64,000 nucleotides of DNA. Origin: Macrotis lagotis (Eukaryota; Chordata; Mammalia; Peramelemorphia; Peramelidae). The stretch covers positions 182,878,508 to 182,942,507 of the forward strand of contig NC_133661.1 of assembly GCF_037893015.1 (NCBI RefSeq), written 5' to 3'. The position numbers were made by a program, and so were the translations under genes. Below are positions 23,231 to 36,070 of the stretch, one piece after another. How positions within the stretch are numbered: position 1 is the stretch's first letter; each line of letters starts with the position of its first letter. Below the pieces are notes generated by a model. That model was not told the origin of the DNA and ran no database searches. It saw only the letters and a list, made by a program, of their open reading frames with translations.

Positions 23231-24340
23231 GACCTTGGGATTATAGTTTAAGAGTCTCCAGAGTCTGCTGATAGAATGCCTTAAAGCTTAACACTAGTTT
23301 TTTTTGACTGATGACTATATGGGCAAACTCTGTCACCTCTTCTATTCTAACTTCCTAACCAAATCAGGTTCATATGTTCTACATTTCTTTTGCTAATATT
23401 TTTCCATTTGCCTATACTCTGTGTCATCTTCTTAATTCAGAAAACAACTTTTTATCTTCCAAATCCATGTCTTGTAGAATGTGGGAAGAAATTCAACCTC
23501 CTATGTCCAATAATTTGCTCTACTGAGACCTGTATTAATTTTTTTTAAGAAATAAGAAAATGAAGACATTAAAAAATACAACTCTTCTGAATAACAAATA
23601 AAACTAAGTTAAAAAAGGCATTTGGCAATAACAAGTGATAGCTATTATGATTGAATGATTCAGGGGTATGTATTTGACATATTTAGATAGCAGAAATTTT
23701 ATATACACATGAATATAATATGATTTAAAATAATAAAATTAGAGCAGACATCTAATTTTACTATTATGCATAGTATCTAAAACTCTTAAACACTGTAGAA
23801 ATTATGAACTTTATTAACACCAAGGACATAATAGTGAAAATTGTTCAGTATCAACTTCAGAAGATAATAAGTAATGCTAGTTCTCAAGAATTTAGTTAAA
23901 ACCCAGTTTTGGTTATTGTGCCATAAATGGTAGATCTGTTGTGATACATGTATAGATAGAACATTTATTAATGACATATTTTGTGCCAAACATTTTTTTA
24001 TTCACTGGAGATTCAAAGACAGGCAAACAAGACAATCTCTGCCTTCAAGAAGGTTAAGTTTTGGAAAGGTACAGTCAAGGGTATATGAAGGAGAACATAG
24101 TGAGACTAGGAAATTGCAGGAAGGTTTGGATCCTGGCTATATGAGACAAAATTTTTACCTGTTAGAGTTGAGAAAGTCAGAGGTACAGTCCAGGTCATTA
24201 ATTGGGTAATGTTTAGACTGTAGAACCATGGAAAAAAGTCTTTGGTCAACCTTAATCATTAAATAAAAGGATGTGGCTAAGTGACTTGGGAAAGGTATCT
24301 ACTTTTTATTTGGAACAGTTGAGGGTGAATGTATAAACTG
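23230..24340. other. No gene; one old repeat tail
   Basis: Unique sequence. At 23,955-24,080 a segment (CATTTATTAATGACATATTTTGTGCC, then AAGACAGGCAAACAAGACA and CTGCCTTCAAGAAGG) resembles the LINE-2/THER-like tail common in marsupials. Similar pieces lie at 38,050-38,160, 38,490-38,600 and 62,310-62,400. Confidence 0.5.
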
Positions 24341-24344
24341 TGGA

Positions 24345-24560
24345 AGGAAAGAGCATTTATTAAACACCTACTGTGTACACTATGGGCTTTATAATTATCT
24401 TCTTTGCTTCTCACAACTACCCTGGGAGCTAAGTCCTCTATTATCCCCATTTTACAGTTGAGGAAACTGAGGCAAATAGCCCTAAAGGGACTTACCCATG
24501 GTCACACAACTAGTAAGTGTCTAAGGTCAGATTTTCTATTCAAGTCTTCTTAATCAGTAT
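24345..24560 (-). mobile_element. MIR SINE
   Basis: Clear reverse MIR: CATTTATTAAACACCTACTG, CTTCTCACAACTACCCTGGG, CCCCATTTTACAGTTGAGGA, AACTGAGGCAAATAG, GGTCACACAACTAGTAAGTG. Confidence 0.88.
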
Positions 24561-25904
24561 TCTATACACAGTCTCCCATCTGATATCTAGAAATAGTGAA
24601 GTTCAATAGAGGGAGGTTTATTAAGATTAAATTTTTGCTGGGATACTTCAAGAGGAGAGATTCAAATACAATAGCAAAAACTTGTTATTTGAATGATTAG
24701 GAAAAAAATCTTTTGGGTTTCTAATGGAGTATCAACTGAAAACAAGTTAGTATAATAGAACTCTGTTGAAAAAGTAAAGCAAATAAGAATATAGTTATCA
24801 CCAAGCTTCATTAATCCACTCCTCTAAAAGGGAGTAATAAATACTGGTATTTGAAACTCCTTTTATTTTAAAATTTATCAAGAAACTCTTTAAGCTTTCA
24901 GAATTATTGTTTAAAAGCAACACTCATAAGCAGAAAACTTTCCTTCTAAAAATGAGATCTATTTCCCTTAAAAAGAAAGGCGTATGTGTTTTTGCCATTG
25001 TTGGGATGTTGGATTACGTTTTTTTTCTAGTGAAGTATTAAAAAAAATAAATAAAAGAAAGTAGAGCACTGTATAGTAATCTTCCACCTTTAAATAACTT
25101 CTTTTCTCGAAACTGCTTTTAAATTGTTCAATTCATTTATGCAAAATCAAATAATTTAGTATTACATTAGAAAACCCCAATACTGAAAAACTCATCTCAC
25201 ATACTCTATATATAATGCTGACTTCCTTTTGTTCAGCAGATTGTTTACTTATTTTATGCACATGCAGCACTGTAATCTCCCACTTCATTGGAAAGTTATA
25301 TTTTGCAATATTGTTAGAATTTTTATTATATATGCCTGAAATTTTGCAAAAGGCAGGTTACTGTTATATCTTTGTATCTTTGGGAGTTTGAAGAGAATTT
25401 ATTCTTTTGATGGTGTGAAGAACTGTTTTTAAAAATCTAAGTTGGAAACTCTACAACTAAGCATAAAACTTTTGGGATTTGTTTTTAGTTTTTAGTAATA
25501 AAGCATCATGAGTTGAGAATGCACTTTAAAAAAGAAAATAAAAAGACTACAAGATAGTGACCTATACTGAGGGCCTTATATAGTAACAATAAGGTCTCAT
25601 ATTTATGTAGCACTATGAGTGGACCCAGCATGGAGCCTAAGGACCACTTGGTATTCAAGTTTCTCTGGTGTTTCTCAGGAAATAAATTCACAAAACTAAA
25701 GCCATGATGGGAAAGCTTTCTGAGAGTCTGCCTAGATGTACTTTGGTATCCTTATCTCTTCCTAGGAGTTTGACTGGGGAGCAAAATCTGTATTCAGAGA
25801 CATCTTATTTTTCAATTTTATAGTCACTGAAAGCACAACCTAGGTCACCTCCTTTAGTTTAAATGTAGCCTTTTCTCTTTGTAGGGTCATCTGAGTATGG
25901 AGTG

Positions 25905-26135
25905 GGAAGGGAACAAGCATTTATTAGGCACCTACTATATACCAGATATATTATCTCATTTGATACTTACAACTACTATTATCCTCATTTTGCAGATAAG
26001 AAACTAGGCAAATAGAGGTGGAGATTTTTCTGAGGTTCGTACAGCTAATAGGTATCTGAAGCTGGATTTTAATTCAGGTCTTTCTAACTCCACTACCAAT
26101 TTTCTATCCATTGTGTGACATGGCTTCCTAGAAAG
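25905..26135 (-). mobile_element. MIR SINE
   Basis: Reverse MIR: AAGCATTTATTAGGCACCTA, TATACCAGATATATTATCTC, TCCTCATTTTGCAGATAAGA, then CAGCTAATAGGTATCTGAAG and a 5' part with CCATTGTGTGACATGGCTTCC. Confidence 0.85.
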
Positions 26136-26754
26136 TGTCAAGCTGGAAGTGATTATTGTGATGCTCTGGGTGGTCTTTTCCCACTTTGGTCTTTGTGGAA
26201 TGGGAATGTGATTTTCTCTCCATCTTTTGGTATGCTCAAGGATTTTACTGAGACCTGATGCTTTTGAAAATTTGAATGTTCTATATGTGCTAGTTAACTA
26301 TGCAGAGAGGGTTCAACAGCCTTGGCAAAGCAGGGTTAGGAAACTATCTTCACTCTAGATAAATTATACTTTAGGGGTAAATTAAAAATAAAAGAACATA
26401 ACAAAATCCAAAAGCATACGGTAAACTCTTAAGTCAGAGTTTCCTGACTAGTATGGAACTCTTGTGCTGTTCCCTATCCCTATCCCTTAGAATAAAACTC
26501 AACTTAATCCCACTTGTTACTAGACAAATGCTCAGTTCTCTTCTGGGATAGTTTTACTCCTGGAAATATTGATAGTGCTTTCCATGCAGTTGCAGGAGAC
26601 ATGTATTTCTCTTTGCCAACCCTAGATGTCTATTCCATTCTGTGTGTATATCCTAAGCAAATTTCTTTTATTGTACTGATGTTTCTGTCTGATTAGATTT
26701 GTTTTCCAGCAAAGCATCTTCTTGTATAAGAAGCAACTGTTTATCAATGCATGC

Positions 26755-27053
26755 GGGAGTCCAGCCTCCCTCCGAGGGGTCCTTGGAACCTGACAGGAGG
26801 GATAGAGTCGGTGAAATGAGTTGAGTCAACACAGGGTTAAAGGCAGGAGCAGGTTGACTGACTTGTCAGCTGCTTGGATTTATTTTTATAGTCTCAGAAT
26901 CATATCAAACAAGCAAACTAAAATCATTTCCTTGGTTACAAAAGTATACAATTTTCATCATTAACCATATAGTTCATATGGTTATAAGTTTGATCATGTA
27001 ATGGTTACAAGTGTGATTATCAATCATGTAGTTAATTTTCTTGTCCCTACTCA
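26755..27053 (-). mobile_element. LTR, possibly ERV2 (betaretrovirus-like)
   Basis: On the minus strand this has LTR layout: a beginning TGAGTAGGGACAAG, an AT-rich U3, a TATA-like CTATAAAAATAAATC, and a GC-richer R/U5 ending GGCTGGACTCCCGCATGCA. The GGACTCCCGCA ending is reminiscent of betaretroviral LTRs, so ERV2 is suggested with modest confidence. A fossil; the interior that belonged to it is not clearly identifiable. Confidence 0.5.
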
Positions 27054-27640
27054 GACCGTGATGACCTCAACCTGTCTATTGCCTAGTTTGTTGCCGCATA
27101 GTAAAATTATTAAACAGAACTTTCCTGATAATAATCTTTGATATAATTTGTTTAATGGAATGCCTTTATGTTTTTGTGCTGCATACATAATGTTTTTCAA
27201 TATGCTCCCTTGACAACCTATGGTGAGGGCAGTTATGTTTGTCCACCTGTCCATTGATTCCTTCAATAACCAATTTTCCTTTCAGCCCTTGTTGGTAGAC
27301 ACTACAGTTTTATTCTTTCCCAATAAACTAAGGCTATTATAGTTCACATATTGGTCACTTATACTAGCTATTCTCTCACCATCTTTATCATATATTCCTG
27401 TGTATGATAAAGGGGGCAAAACTGTTAATTTCCCTGGAATTCTATCTGACCCATCTTGTATCTGTTTTCCCTGTATATATTCTGATGTCTCCCTGGAACT
27501 CCCAGTGCTGTATTTTCCAAAGATTTCATAATGTTGAAGCCTTTTCTATGTCTCAGGGAGAGGCAATCCTGTTAAATTTGGACAGAGTTCACAATCTGTT
27601 TTATTCAAGGAATTTCTCTGAAATCCTTCCTTTATAGTCA
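27054..27640 (-). mobile_element. Possible ERV internal remnant beside the LTR
   Basis: Sequence immediately upstream (minus strand) of the LTR at 26,755-27,053 has a short open stretch that stops at the LTR boundary, as the last gene of a provirus often does. I recognise no defining envelope or other retroviral motif. It is a broken fossil at best and may be ordinary flank. Confidence 0.3.
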
Positions 27641-27688
27641 TTCCACTATTAGGATGAGTAAGTTTTGCAATCAATAATGACCTATAAG

Positions 27689-27855
27689 GGGTGGCTAGGT
27701 GGCGCAGTGGATAAAGCACCCGCCCTGGAGTCAGGAGTACTTGGGTTCAAATCCGATCTCAGACACTTAATAATTACCTAGCTGTGTGGCCTTGGGCAAG
27801 CCACTTAACCCCATTTGCCTTGCAAAAAAAACCCCTAAAAAAAATAAAAATAATA
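27689..27855 (+). mobile_element. SINE, WSINE1 type
   Basis: Well-preserved forward SINE, head GGGGTGGCTAGGTGGCGCAG with an intact A box, flanked by a short duplication of GACCTATAA (about 27,680 and 27,857). Confidence 0.92.
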
Positions 27856-27859
27856 GACC

Positions 27860-30800
27860 TATAAATATGGGTATACATGGAATCCCTATATATATATCGA
27901 AGAAGGAAATGTTCCATCAGACAGTGTGGCCGCCTTGAGTCTTCTTGCCGAGACTGTGTCAAACAGCTTAGAGACCCTGGCTCCCAACAAATGCACAGTA
28001 GAAATCATCTCTGAAATCTTTCTTTTAGCTCTCTTCATCACAGCATCATATAAATTCTTTTTCTTTCTTCTAATCCTATCCTTGATCCTGAGATTTGAGA
28101 TTGACTTCATTTCTTATCTTTGTGGCCACTGGAGGTTAGAGATAGGGGAAGGGAAGGAAACTTTCTATGGAAATAGCTAGGAAGAGCAAACAGATTTATC
28201 ACTATGAAAAAATCATTCTGGTATATAATACCAAAATATGTTTTAATTTCTTTATTTCTGTGCTTTTTACCTTGTTCATATTTTATTTTAGTCATTCAAT
28301 TTCTCTCCCCCCTTTAAGTTTAGCTAAAAGTTTGTTGATCTTGTTAGCTTTTTCAAAAATAATTTTTACTCTACTGATATCTTTAAGAGTTATCTTAGAA
28401 TATGGCATTGATGGGTAGCTGGGTAAAGAAAAGGAGTCAAAAGTAAGATACTATTGGTCTTCTCTTACAACTTTAGTAAACATTCTTGGAAGTTTTCACA
28501 AAATAAATATCAGCAATCTCACCTTAGAATTAGAAAATCTTCATAGAAAAGAAGAGAGCATGTACTTATTGTCAGAAATTGTGCTAAGAACTTTACACAT
28601 TTTAACCACTCTCATTTTTTCAGTTTCTTTTTTGGTCAAACTCAGAAGATTATGGATAAAATGCATAGAAAAGTCTAATTTATTGGTTGTTGGAAACTAA
28701 TCTCCCTATTACATTAGTCTTCTCCCTCCCTCTGAGATGGCATCACTGGCATCTAGTTTTCCTGTTTTGTATCTTAAAGGTATGTCTTATTCAAGGAAAG
28801 AGTTGGTGGCCTTTAACTAGTTTCTCACATCATGAGTCAACCCCATCAACCCCTGAGTAAACAAAACTTAAATGGTCTTAAGATATTTTAGAGGTGGTGG
28901 TGGTAGAAGTGTATGAGCAAGGAAGAAAAACAATCCATTTTTAGAGGAACAGAGTTTTAGAGGAAACTAGTTTGGGGGAAATTGAGGAAGGATTAAGGGA
29001 AATCAAAGTTGTTTTTCTTGGACATTGGTCTTAGCTGATGCTTAGAAAATATCTAGACCAAGAATAGTCTGTGAACAGAAAACGGAGAGCAGGAGCTTTG
29101 AATTTGATAGAATTTTGACCAGAAACTAGGACTAGACCTTGAATCAATACAAAGAGAAACTTATTTTCTTGGTGTCCTAAAGTTTCAGTTAAGTTGTAGA
29201 TGGAAGTAAGAGTGAGCTAGGAAATAAAACTTGCAGAGTGATGTCTGCAATATTACCTTGGGAAATAGAGAGTAGAAATCTCAATGAATCTAGTTAAGTC
29301 CAGTGGGAAATTAGCCAGCAGCACTTGGGGAAACTTCCTCTTGAGGCTTTTTGTCAAAGGAATGGAGCAATTTCCATATGAAGAGAGACTAAAAATATTA
29401 AATTTCTCAAGTCTCAAAAGACAAAGGTTGACAGAATAAAATAAAAATTTCTGAAGTTATGGATGTAAATGATAAAGAATTCAATTGGACCTTCATCATT
29501 CTTATATAGGGAAAATTGCAAAAGGTATATTTAAATCTATGAGAACCAAAAGTGTGCCAGGCTATGTAATTTAGTATAAAAGATTCAGGAAAAAAATCAT
29601 AATTCAATTGTTGCTAATATAGCTAAGGACAGTGCTGTAAATGAAATGCAATAAACAGATTTTGAGATGTAAAAATAATCATAATTCATATATATATACA
29701 TATATTTAATAAAATCAACCTTTTACAAAGAACCCATTTAGTTATTAACTGTTTAAAATAACTAAACATCTCCTTCTGGCTAAGAGGTTGCCCATCATCT
29801 CCATACTTCTCACATAACAATTGGCTAGAGATTGCCACAGAGAAATCTCAAATCCTCATCTTTATTTTATCTTCCTCATGTTACATGGGTGCTTTTCCCT
29901 CAAATCGAGTAATCAGTTTGGTCTCAGTTTTGCATATATATAGCTAGAAACTTCTATACATAAACTTAACCACTAGCCATCTTCAGAATACAAATTACTT
30001 TCAGAATTCTTAAAAAAAACCCCATTAGAACATCTTAAGTAACTTTAAATTTCTAACATGTGTTATTGATTCTAATGCAATTAAAAAACAACAACCAGGC
30101 ATTCAAATCAATTAACAACATGAGTTATTATGCATGAATCCACAGATTTATCCCAGAAGGAGTCAAAATTTGTGATACTTCCCTTACCACCCTTTCAAAA
30201 CAATCACATGTTAATTTTAGGCTTTAACATTACAGTCTTCAAATAGCTTACATGTTCACAAGAGAACCAAACACTGTTAATATAATTTCTTTGAAGTTAC
30301 AAAAGAATGTCACATAACTGATACACATATACATATATATTCCCTTCCATAGGCATGTGATGAGACAAAGATTAGAAAAGTTCTTCCTTTAACAAAATAC
30401 CTTGTAAAATTGTTGACAAGGTATATCAATTTAGCATCAAATTTACAAAATTTAGTACAATATCTCTTCCCCCACAGAAATCAGTAGATATATTATATGA
30501 TTTAATATTCCCAAATTCCTTGATCCCAATTATATTTTCCTTCTTAATAACACATATAAATTCACAAGACTTGTTACAAAACTAGGTGACCAAATTACTG
30601 TTTCTTCTTTCTTTAAACACAAGGCAGTGAACTTTTCCTATCAAAGGCCTTCCTGCTCTCTTTTCAAAGCTTCTTGAGGGCAGGGAGTCTGAATTTACTA
30701 ATCCTTAAAGCCTTCATTAACCTAAATTGAATACAGCCTTCAGTCAATATTAGGTTAACAAAAACTTAGTTCACACCTGAAATCATTTCAAACTTTGCCA

Positions 30801-31400
30801 CTTACGAACTTTTAAATGGTATAAGGGGATAGGCTCAGATCTCAACTTCATTAATTACTTTTGAGCAATAAAATTCAAAACCTAATCTAAAAGGAGTAAC
30901 ATTTAACTCAGGTAACTGTAACTATTTCAGATCTGAAATACATACACACAACAGAAACAACTCTTCTGTATCAAATTTACCAAGTTGAGATTGTTACCCT
31001 GGTGGTTACCAGATCTCAGAATATAGAGACATTTCCTCACCTCTCCAGGCCAGTAGAGAGTTGTGAAAACATCCCATTGATATTTAAATACACATACACA
31101 CACACACACACATATATTTACATTATATTTTTTGAATGTAGCAATTAAGATCAGTCAAAAAATAACTTTTTAGAATCAATTGGAATTTCTTGAGGAACCT
31201 CATATATATATTCATTAAGATCTTGAAATAGCCAATCAATAGTTAAAGTTGAATGTATTCTTAAGGAACTTTATAAAGTTCAAATCCAGTTACTCTATTA
31301 CAGAGATATTAGTTATTAGCACAGGCTTAAAAGATGAAATCTGAATTTCCTTGTCCTAGGAAAAGTTATCTTCCCTTTTTCTTTAACTAATTGACCACAA
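27860..31400. other. AT-rich stretch without a recognised gene
   Basis: No convincing gene. The open frames around 27,886-28,418 overlap each other on both strands and carry no motif. A TA-rich repeat and a CA repeat (31,080-31,113) occur. The part near 31,190-31,240 resembles 34,280-34,350 (GAACCTCATAT... followed by AGCCAATCA), so at least part of it probably belongs to LTR-element sequence repeated in this region. Confidence 0.4.
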
Positions 31401-31567
31401 GGCCCAATTAATCTGCCCAAGGGTGGGATTTTCCCAGCCCAGCTAAATGGTGCTTGGAATTCATCAACTCCTGTAGCCTAAGAAAAACACGGTCATTTCC
31501 CCTTCTCTTCCCCAAACCAGGAAGAAGGCATGGGAGTCCCCTACTTTACACAATGGGGCCAAAACCA

Positions 31568-31630
31568 ATTTTTTTTTTTTTGCGCGGGGTGGTGGTGGTC
31601 GTGGTGGTGGTGGTGGTGGTGGTGGTGGTT
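31568..31630 (+). repeat. T-run and (GGT)n simple repeat
   Basis: A T11 run, GCGCGGGG, then about a dozen GGT units. The poly-valine frame across it (31,454-31,711) is a product of the repeat, not a gene. Confidence 0.9.
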
Positions 31631-32013
31631 CTCATCAATTTACAGGTAGACAAGCATGTCAATTGGACACATGCTGAACATCCTTCCTTTAACAACCCTC
31701 ACTCACAGTGAGGTATAAACCTAACACACCTCAGAACTGCCATTCCTCTGGTCAGTCTAAAAACAGGGCAGGCCCATACAAGGGCTAGTGCAAAATATCA
31801 CATGGGATGAGCTTAGCTGACTCTCCATAAAACTCAAACTTTTTCCATTTTCCAGAAAAAAAGGGAAACACAGAAGAAGGGCTAGAAGTCTAATAATTTT
31901 CCTACTTTTCTAAAAATCTAGGATCTAAAAAAAAAAAAGGGGAGTGTGCTCACCTACATAGCTTGATCCAGTTTCCCAGTCTGGGCAGAATCTCCTAGCT
32001 GGCTCGTCATTTA

Positions 32014-32460
32014 TGTAGCTGTTGGATAGTTGTGTTCAGTTCTGCTTATGATGAATCATTATTCAGAATTTATTAAAAAGGTTACAAGACATAGGAAGGG
32101 CTAGGGAGAGAGAGAGAGAGATAAAAGAACAGCCAAGAAGCATTGGCTGGGCCATGGTCAGAGAAGACTGAGGCCTTGAGCCTGAGTCCAACCCAGGTTT
32201 TTGTCTTGACTCTCATCCAGAAGGCAAAAGGTGAACTCCTTTCCCCTATACTGGAACTGGAATTAGGTAGAGGGTAAAGCCTCAGGAGATCAGGATACAA
32301 ATTTTACACTTAAGAATGGGGAGGGTCTCCACTCAAGCAGCTCTTAAAATTACAATTGTTTCTGTTACAATCATAAATTTCGACTTCTAGTCAATTTACA
32401 TCACAAGAGTGGGTGGTAGTTAAAAATATCTCTATCCCAAGTTCTACATTCACAATTCTC
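32014..32460 (-). mobile_element. LTR of an ERV, family shared with 34,679-35,217
   Basis: Minus-strand LTR. Shared marks with the LTR at 34,679-35,217: a U3 with the element GATTGTAACAGAAACAA, TTACCCTCTACCTAATTCC, CACCTTTTGCCTTCTGGAT, a poly(A) region TTTAATAAATTCTG, and an end at CAGCTACA (complement at 32,014-32,021). Beyond the end, towards lower coordinates, is leader-like sequence with a splice-donor-like AGGTGAGC, so it looks like a 5' LTR. A clear ORF or matching second LTR was not found; the element is a broken fossil. Confidence 0.7.
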
Positions 32461-33071
32461 TTCATCTTTCCCTTTCACCAGAAACAATATTGTCATTATG
32501 GAAGAACCTCACAACTCAATTCTATTGTTGCACAAAAGGATTGTATTTTAAACAATGAAATAAATGACATTAAAAAATCAATAATCCCAATTGCTTCTTG
32601 AAAAAGGCTTTATCAAAAAATGTTTATAGTAACAATAGGTGTTACTAATTTCAAACAAAACAACCATAAGAACAATTAGATTTCCAAGTAGGGTAATATG
32701 AATTATTATATTTCACTAAACATGTTTTCATACTCAAATCTTATTTCTTAGAACTGTCAAAACAACATAGAACTTTTCTTAATTTCAAAATTATGCTCAT
32801 CATTCTCAAAAGAAAATGAGATTCATTAGGAATTTAAATATATATCATATTATTTACACATATGTTAATTTCAAGATTTAGATAACTTTTGGTTAAGCCA
32901 TGCAATGGCAACACATTTAGTTCAAAACAGCAACACAATGAAAATATACAAGGTTCCCTGTCCCTGATTTCATAAATCAAAACTGTACACAGCTGTTATC
33001 ATCAGTATCAGATTAATATTGCAATGAATTACAATGAATTTATCTATGAAAACTTTTTTTCAGAAAGGGAC

Positions 33072-33221
33072 TTTTTTTTTAGATTTTCAAGGCAATGGAG
33101 TTAAGTGGCTTGCCCAAGGCCACAAGGCTAGGTAATTATTAAGTGTCTGAGGTCGGATTTGAACCCAGGTACTCCTGACTCCAAGGCCAGTGCTCTATCC
33201 ACTACGCCACCTAGCCGCCCC
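33072..33221 (-). mobile_element. SINE, WSINE1 type
   Basis: Reverse SINE ending CTAGCCGCCCC with target-site duplication TCAGAAAGGKACTTTT at about 33,060 and 33,222. Confidence 0.92.
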
Positions 33222-33224
33222 TCA

Positions 33225-34560
33225 GAAAGGTACTTTTATAAATTTATAAATGACTGATTTATATATATCTTCACCTTAATTTATAAATAGATGAAGTAAG
33301 CTTGAAAATTGTAATTACAAAATTACACCCCCCATTTTGTGTAAGGATTTTCCCAGAATTCTAAGACATATTCTTGCAAGGGTAGATTTACCATTACATT
33401 TCCTATTTAACACTCAAAATAACCTCAAATACTCAGTTCAGGGATGAGGTAATGAAGGACATGTAGATGAGGGGCAATAGTTCAAAGATTTAATCCTTTT
33501 AATCCTTTCAAACCAGCCCAGGGATCCATTGTTTTGTTAAAAAGGGTTTGCCTTATACCAGGAGAAATCCTAAAAGTTTATTGACCTCATCTCAAGTACT
33601 TGAAAACTGGGATGGGGTAGGGGCCTAAACTGCTTTGAATCAGTTCAGAGGGAATAATTTAATCAATTATAAAATATATTTCTCTGTCCAAAATGTTTCA
33701 TCTACTTACTACATGCCCCAATAATTCAAATGAACAAATTCACAATTTTCATCCTAGACAAACAACCTTAAATCAAATCCCTTTACTAAATCCCTAAATT
33801 TAAAAAATCTTCAAGTTGATACAATATACATTTTTAGTAATGCACAGAAATCAACCCATATATGGTTATTTAAATTTAAAAAGGTGATTGTATAGCTTTA
33901 ATACATTTCTTAATTTAGGTAGTCCTGTGCATTTTTTCTTCAGAACTAAATTTTGGATTAAATCAAATCTGGATTTATAGGTCCTTAAGTCCTGATAACA
34001 TATATTCCTCTCCCCGCCCCACAATACAAGAAATAGGAACACACAAACACACATCATATTTATATAGACAATTTTCAAAAGAAATAAAAACTGTGTGTTG
34101 ATATTTTAAGGGCTCTGGCCTAGCCCTCCCAAACCTCAAGAAAAGACCAGTGACCTCTTCTCAATTCTCTGGGTCAATGGAGACTAGAGAAGACCTGCTG
34201 AGGGAAGCACACACACAGATCTCTGCTTTAAAATATTATTGTTTTTTAATCATGATAATTTAAACAGGTTACAAAATAATTTTAGGGACAATTATAATTT
34301 TCTTTAGGTACCTCATATGTTTATTAAAATTTTAATTAGCCAATCAGTATGCAAAACACTGTCAGTCAATCAAACTAAAATAAAAAAATATTAGGAAGAG
34401 AAAATTGAACCCCATTCTCCTCCAAAAACAACATAATTTTTCAGGAAAATCCTATCACTCTGGGATTCCAGACATTTGCCAGTTAATCATAACTTTAGTT
34501 GGAAAAGGCTGAGGTCAGAAATAGGGTCAGAAAAACAAAGATATAAGCAGCCCCAATCCA
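33225..34560. other. Sequence between two inverted LTRs, no gene
   Basis: AT-rich sequence with no supported frame. The open frame at 33,866-34,078 has no recognisable motif. The interval lies between an LTR on the minus strand and one on the plus strand of the same family, and may contain remnants of their interiors. Confidence 0.4.
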
Positions 34561-34678
34561 AAATCCACCAGTCATTAGGGTAACAAAAGAGCAAGGGGAA
34601 GAAATTGAAGAACAAAGAGAAGAGATAATGTAGGGATTACTATTGGAGGGATAAGGAGTAGAAATGATGCAGGGAAAA

Positions 34679-35217
34679 GAGAATTATGATTGTAACAGAA
34701 ACAAAATCTGTAATCTTAAAGGCTGCTAATTTTATCAAATTGGGTGGAGGTTTCCTGCTCTTGAGATGTAAATTGACAAGATATAGAGAATTATGAATGT
34801 AACAGAATCAAAATTTATAATCTTAAAGCCTGCTAACCCTTGTCAAATTGGGTGGAGATTCCCCATTCTTGAGATGTAAAGTAATTTACCATTGTTTCAT
34901 TGTTTAATGTAAAATTTGTATACAGATCTCCTTGGGCTTCACCCTCTACCTAATTCCGGGTCCAGTAAGGGGAAGGGAAACCACCTTTTGCCCTCTGGAT
35001 AAGGACAAGACTATAAAAATCTGGGTGGGACCTCTCTGTTTTGCTGGTCCAGTCAGTTCTGCTTGACTGCTCTTTTATCTCTGTCTCTCTTTACCTATTA
35101 TGTTCTTATGTGTTGTAACTTCTTTTAGTAAATTTTTGTTTTCTTTCCACCCTTTTTTCAGGAGTCTGAATATGATTCCTCATAGACAGAACTGAACTCA
35201 AATAGCCAGCAGCTACA
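34679..35217 (+). mobile_element. LTR of an ERV with duplicated U3 unit
   Basis: Plus-strand LTR. The U3 carries a roughly 107-bp unit twice (from 34,679 and 34,786; GAGAATTATGATTGTAACAG versus GAGAATTATGAATGTAACAG). It continues with CACCCTCTACCTAATTCCGG, a TATA-like ACTATAAAAATCTGG near 35,010, a T-rich poly(A) region and an end in CAGCTACA at 35,217. The tandem U3 unit is a common arrangement for retroviral enhancers. Same family as the minus-strand LTR at 32,014-32,460. A fossil, solo or lacking a recognisable interior. Confidence 0.75.
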
Positions 35218-35219
35218 GA

Positions 35220-35915
35220 AACAAAAAGAAGGAATTGGTTGCAAAGAGAAGAATGAATGCTACAGGAATAAGGATGAGAGAAAATAAAAGGATGAGAAAA
35301 GGGGGATTATTAGAAGGAGGAAAGAACAAGGAAGGGAAGAAAAAGAATGAGAGACAGTAGGAGAAAGATGTAGAAACTTAGCACTAGGGAAGGTAGGATG
35401 GAGGGAAATTGATAACAATGGGATTTTTCTGGGATTTAGTTTGTGACCCAGGTTTGCAGAAGGGATGTGAAAAGTCAAAAGTGAACCCTTGGGGGAAAAA
35501 AAGGATATGGCACTATTAATGGAAGTGAACCCAAAGCTGTTTATTAAAATGGGCTAGATCCAAGCAGACTCCAGCAGTGGGTAGTGGGGAGAGCAAGTTT
35601 TTTAATAGGGTATGAGATACAGGAGAGAGGGTGGTATGGTTTCTCTAGGGACTGGGACCCATTGGGGTCTCCTTGGAGGATATATTTTGTTTGGGGGTTC
35701 ACTAAAGTGAGATTATGCATTATTTGGTGTTTCTATGGAGGGTTTAAACCCTTGGGAAAGGATAATCAATGGGGCTCTACTGAGCAACAGTGAAACTCAG
35801 GCTAGGATTCAACAGGATAGATCCCCTCAAAACCAGCATCTTTAGGAGATAAAGAAGGCATGAGGAACAGAAGCTGATAAAGACAAAATAGCTTTTCAAG
35901 AGGGCAGAAGAGTGA
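35220..35915. other. No recognised gene
   Basis: Purine-rich sequence after the LTR (35,230-35,420) then unique sequence. The open frame 35,584-35,793 shows no family motif. It could be decayed ERV interior but nothing shows it. Confidence 0.35.
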
Positions 35916-35917
35916 GG

Positions 35918-36070
35918 GTTTTTTTTTTCCGTTTGTTTTTTGCAAGGCAATGGGGTTAAGTGGCTTGCCCAAGGCCACATGGCTAGGTAGGAGTCTGAGG
36001 CCAGATTTGAACTCAGGTACTCCTGACTCCAAGGCCAGTGCTCTATCCATTGTACCACCTAGCCTCCCCT
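35918..36070 (-). mobile_element. SINE, WSINE1 type
   Basis: Reverse SINE with about 10 bp missing in the middle (TAGGTAGGAGTCTGAGG), flanked by a duplication of AGAGTGAG at about 35,910 and 36,075. Confidence 0.88.

Noticed and set aside
27886-28418. Cluster of short overlapping frames on both strands
   Set aside because: Mutually overlapping, lysine- or phenylalanine-rich from AT-rich DNA, with no recognisable domain.
31454-31711. 85-codon frame with a poly-valine run
   Set aside because: It is produced by the (GGT)n microsatellite.
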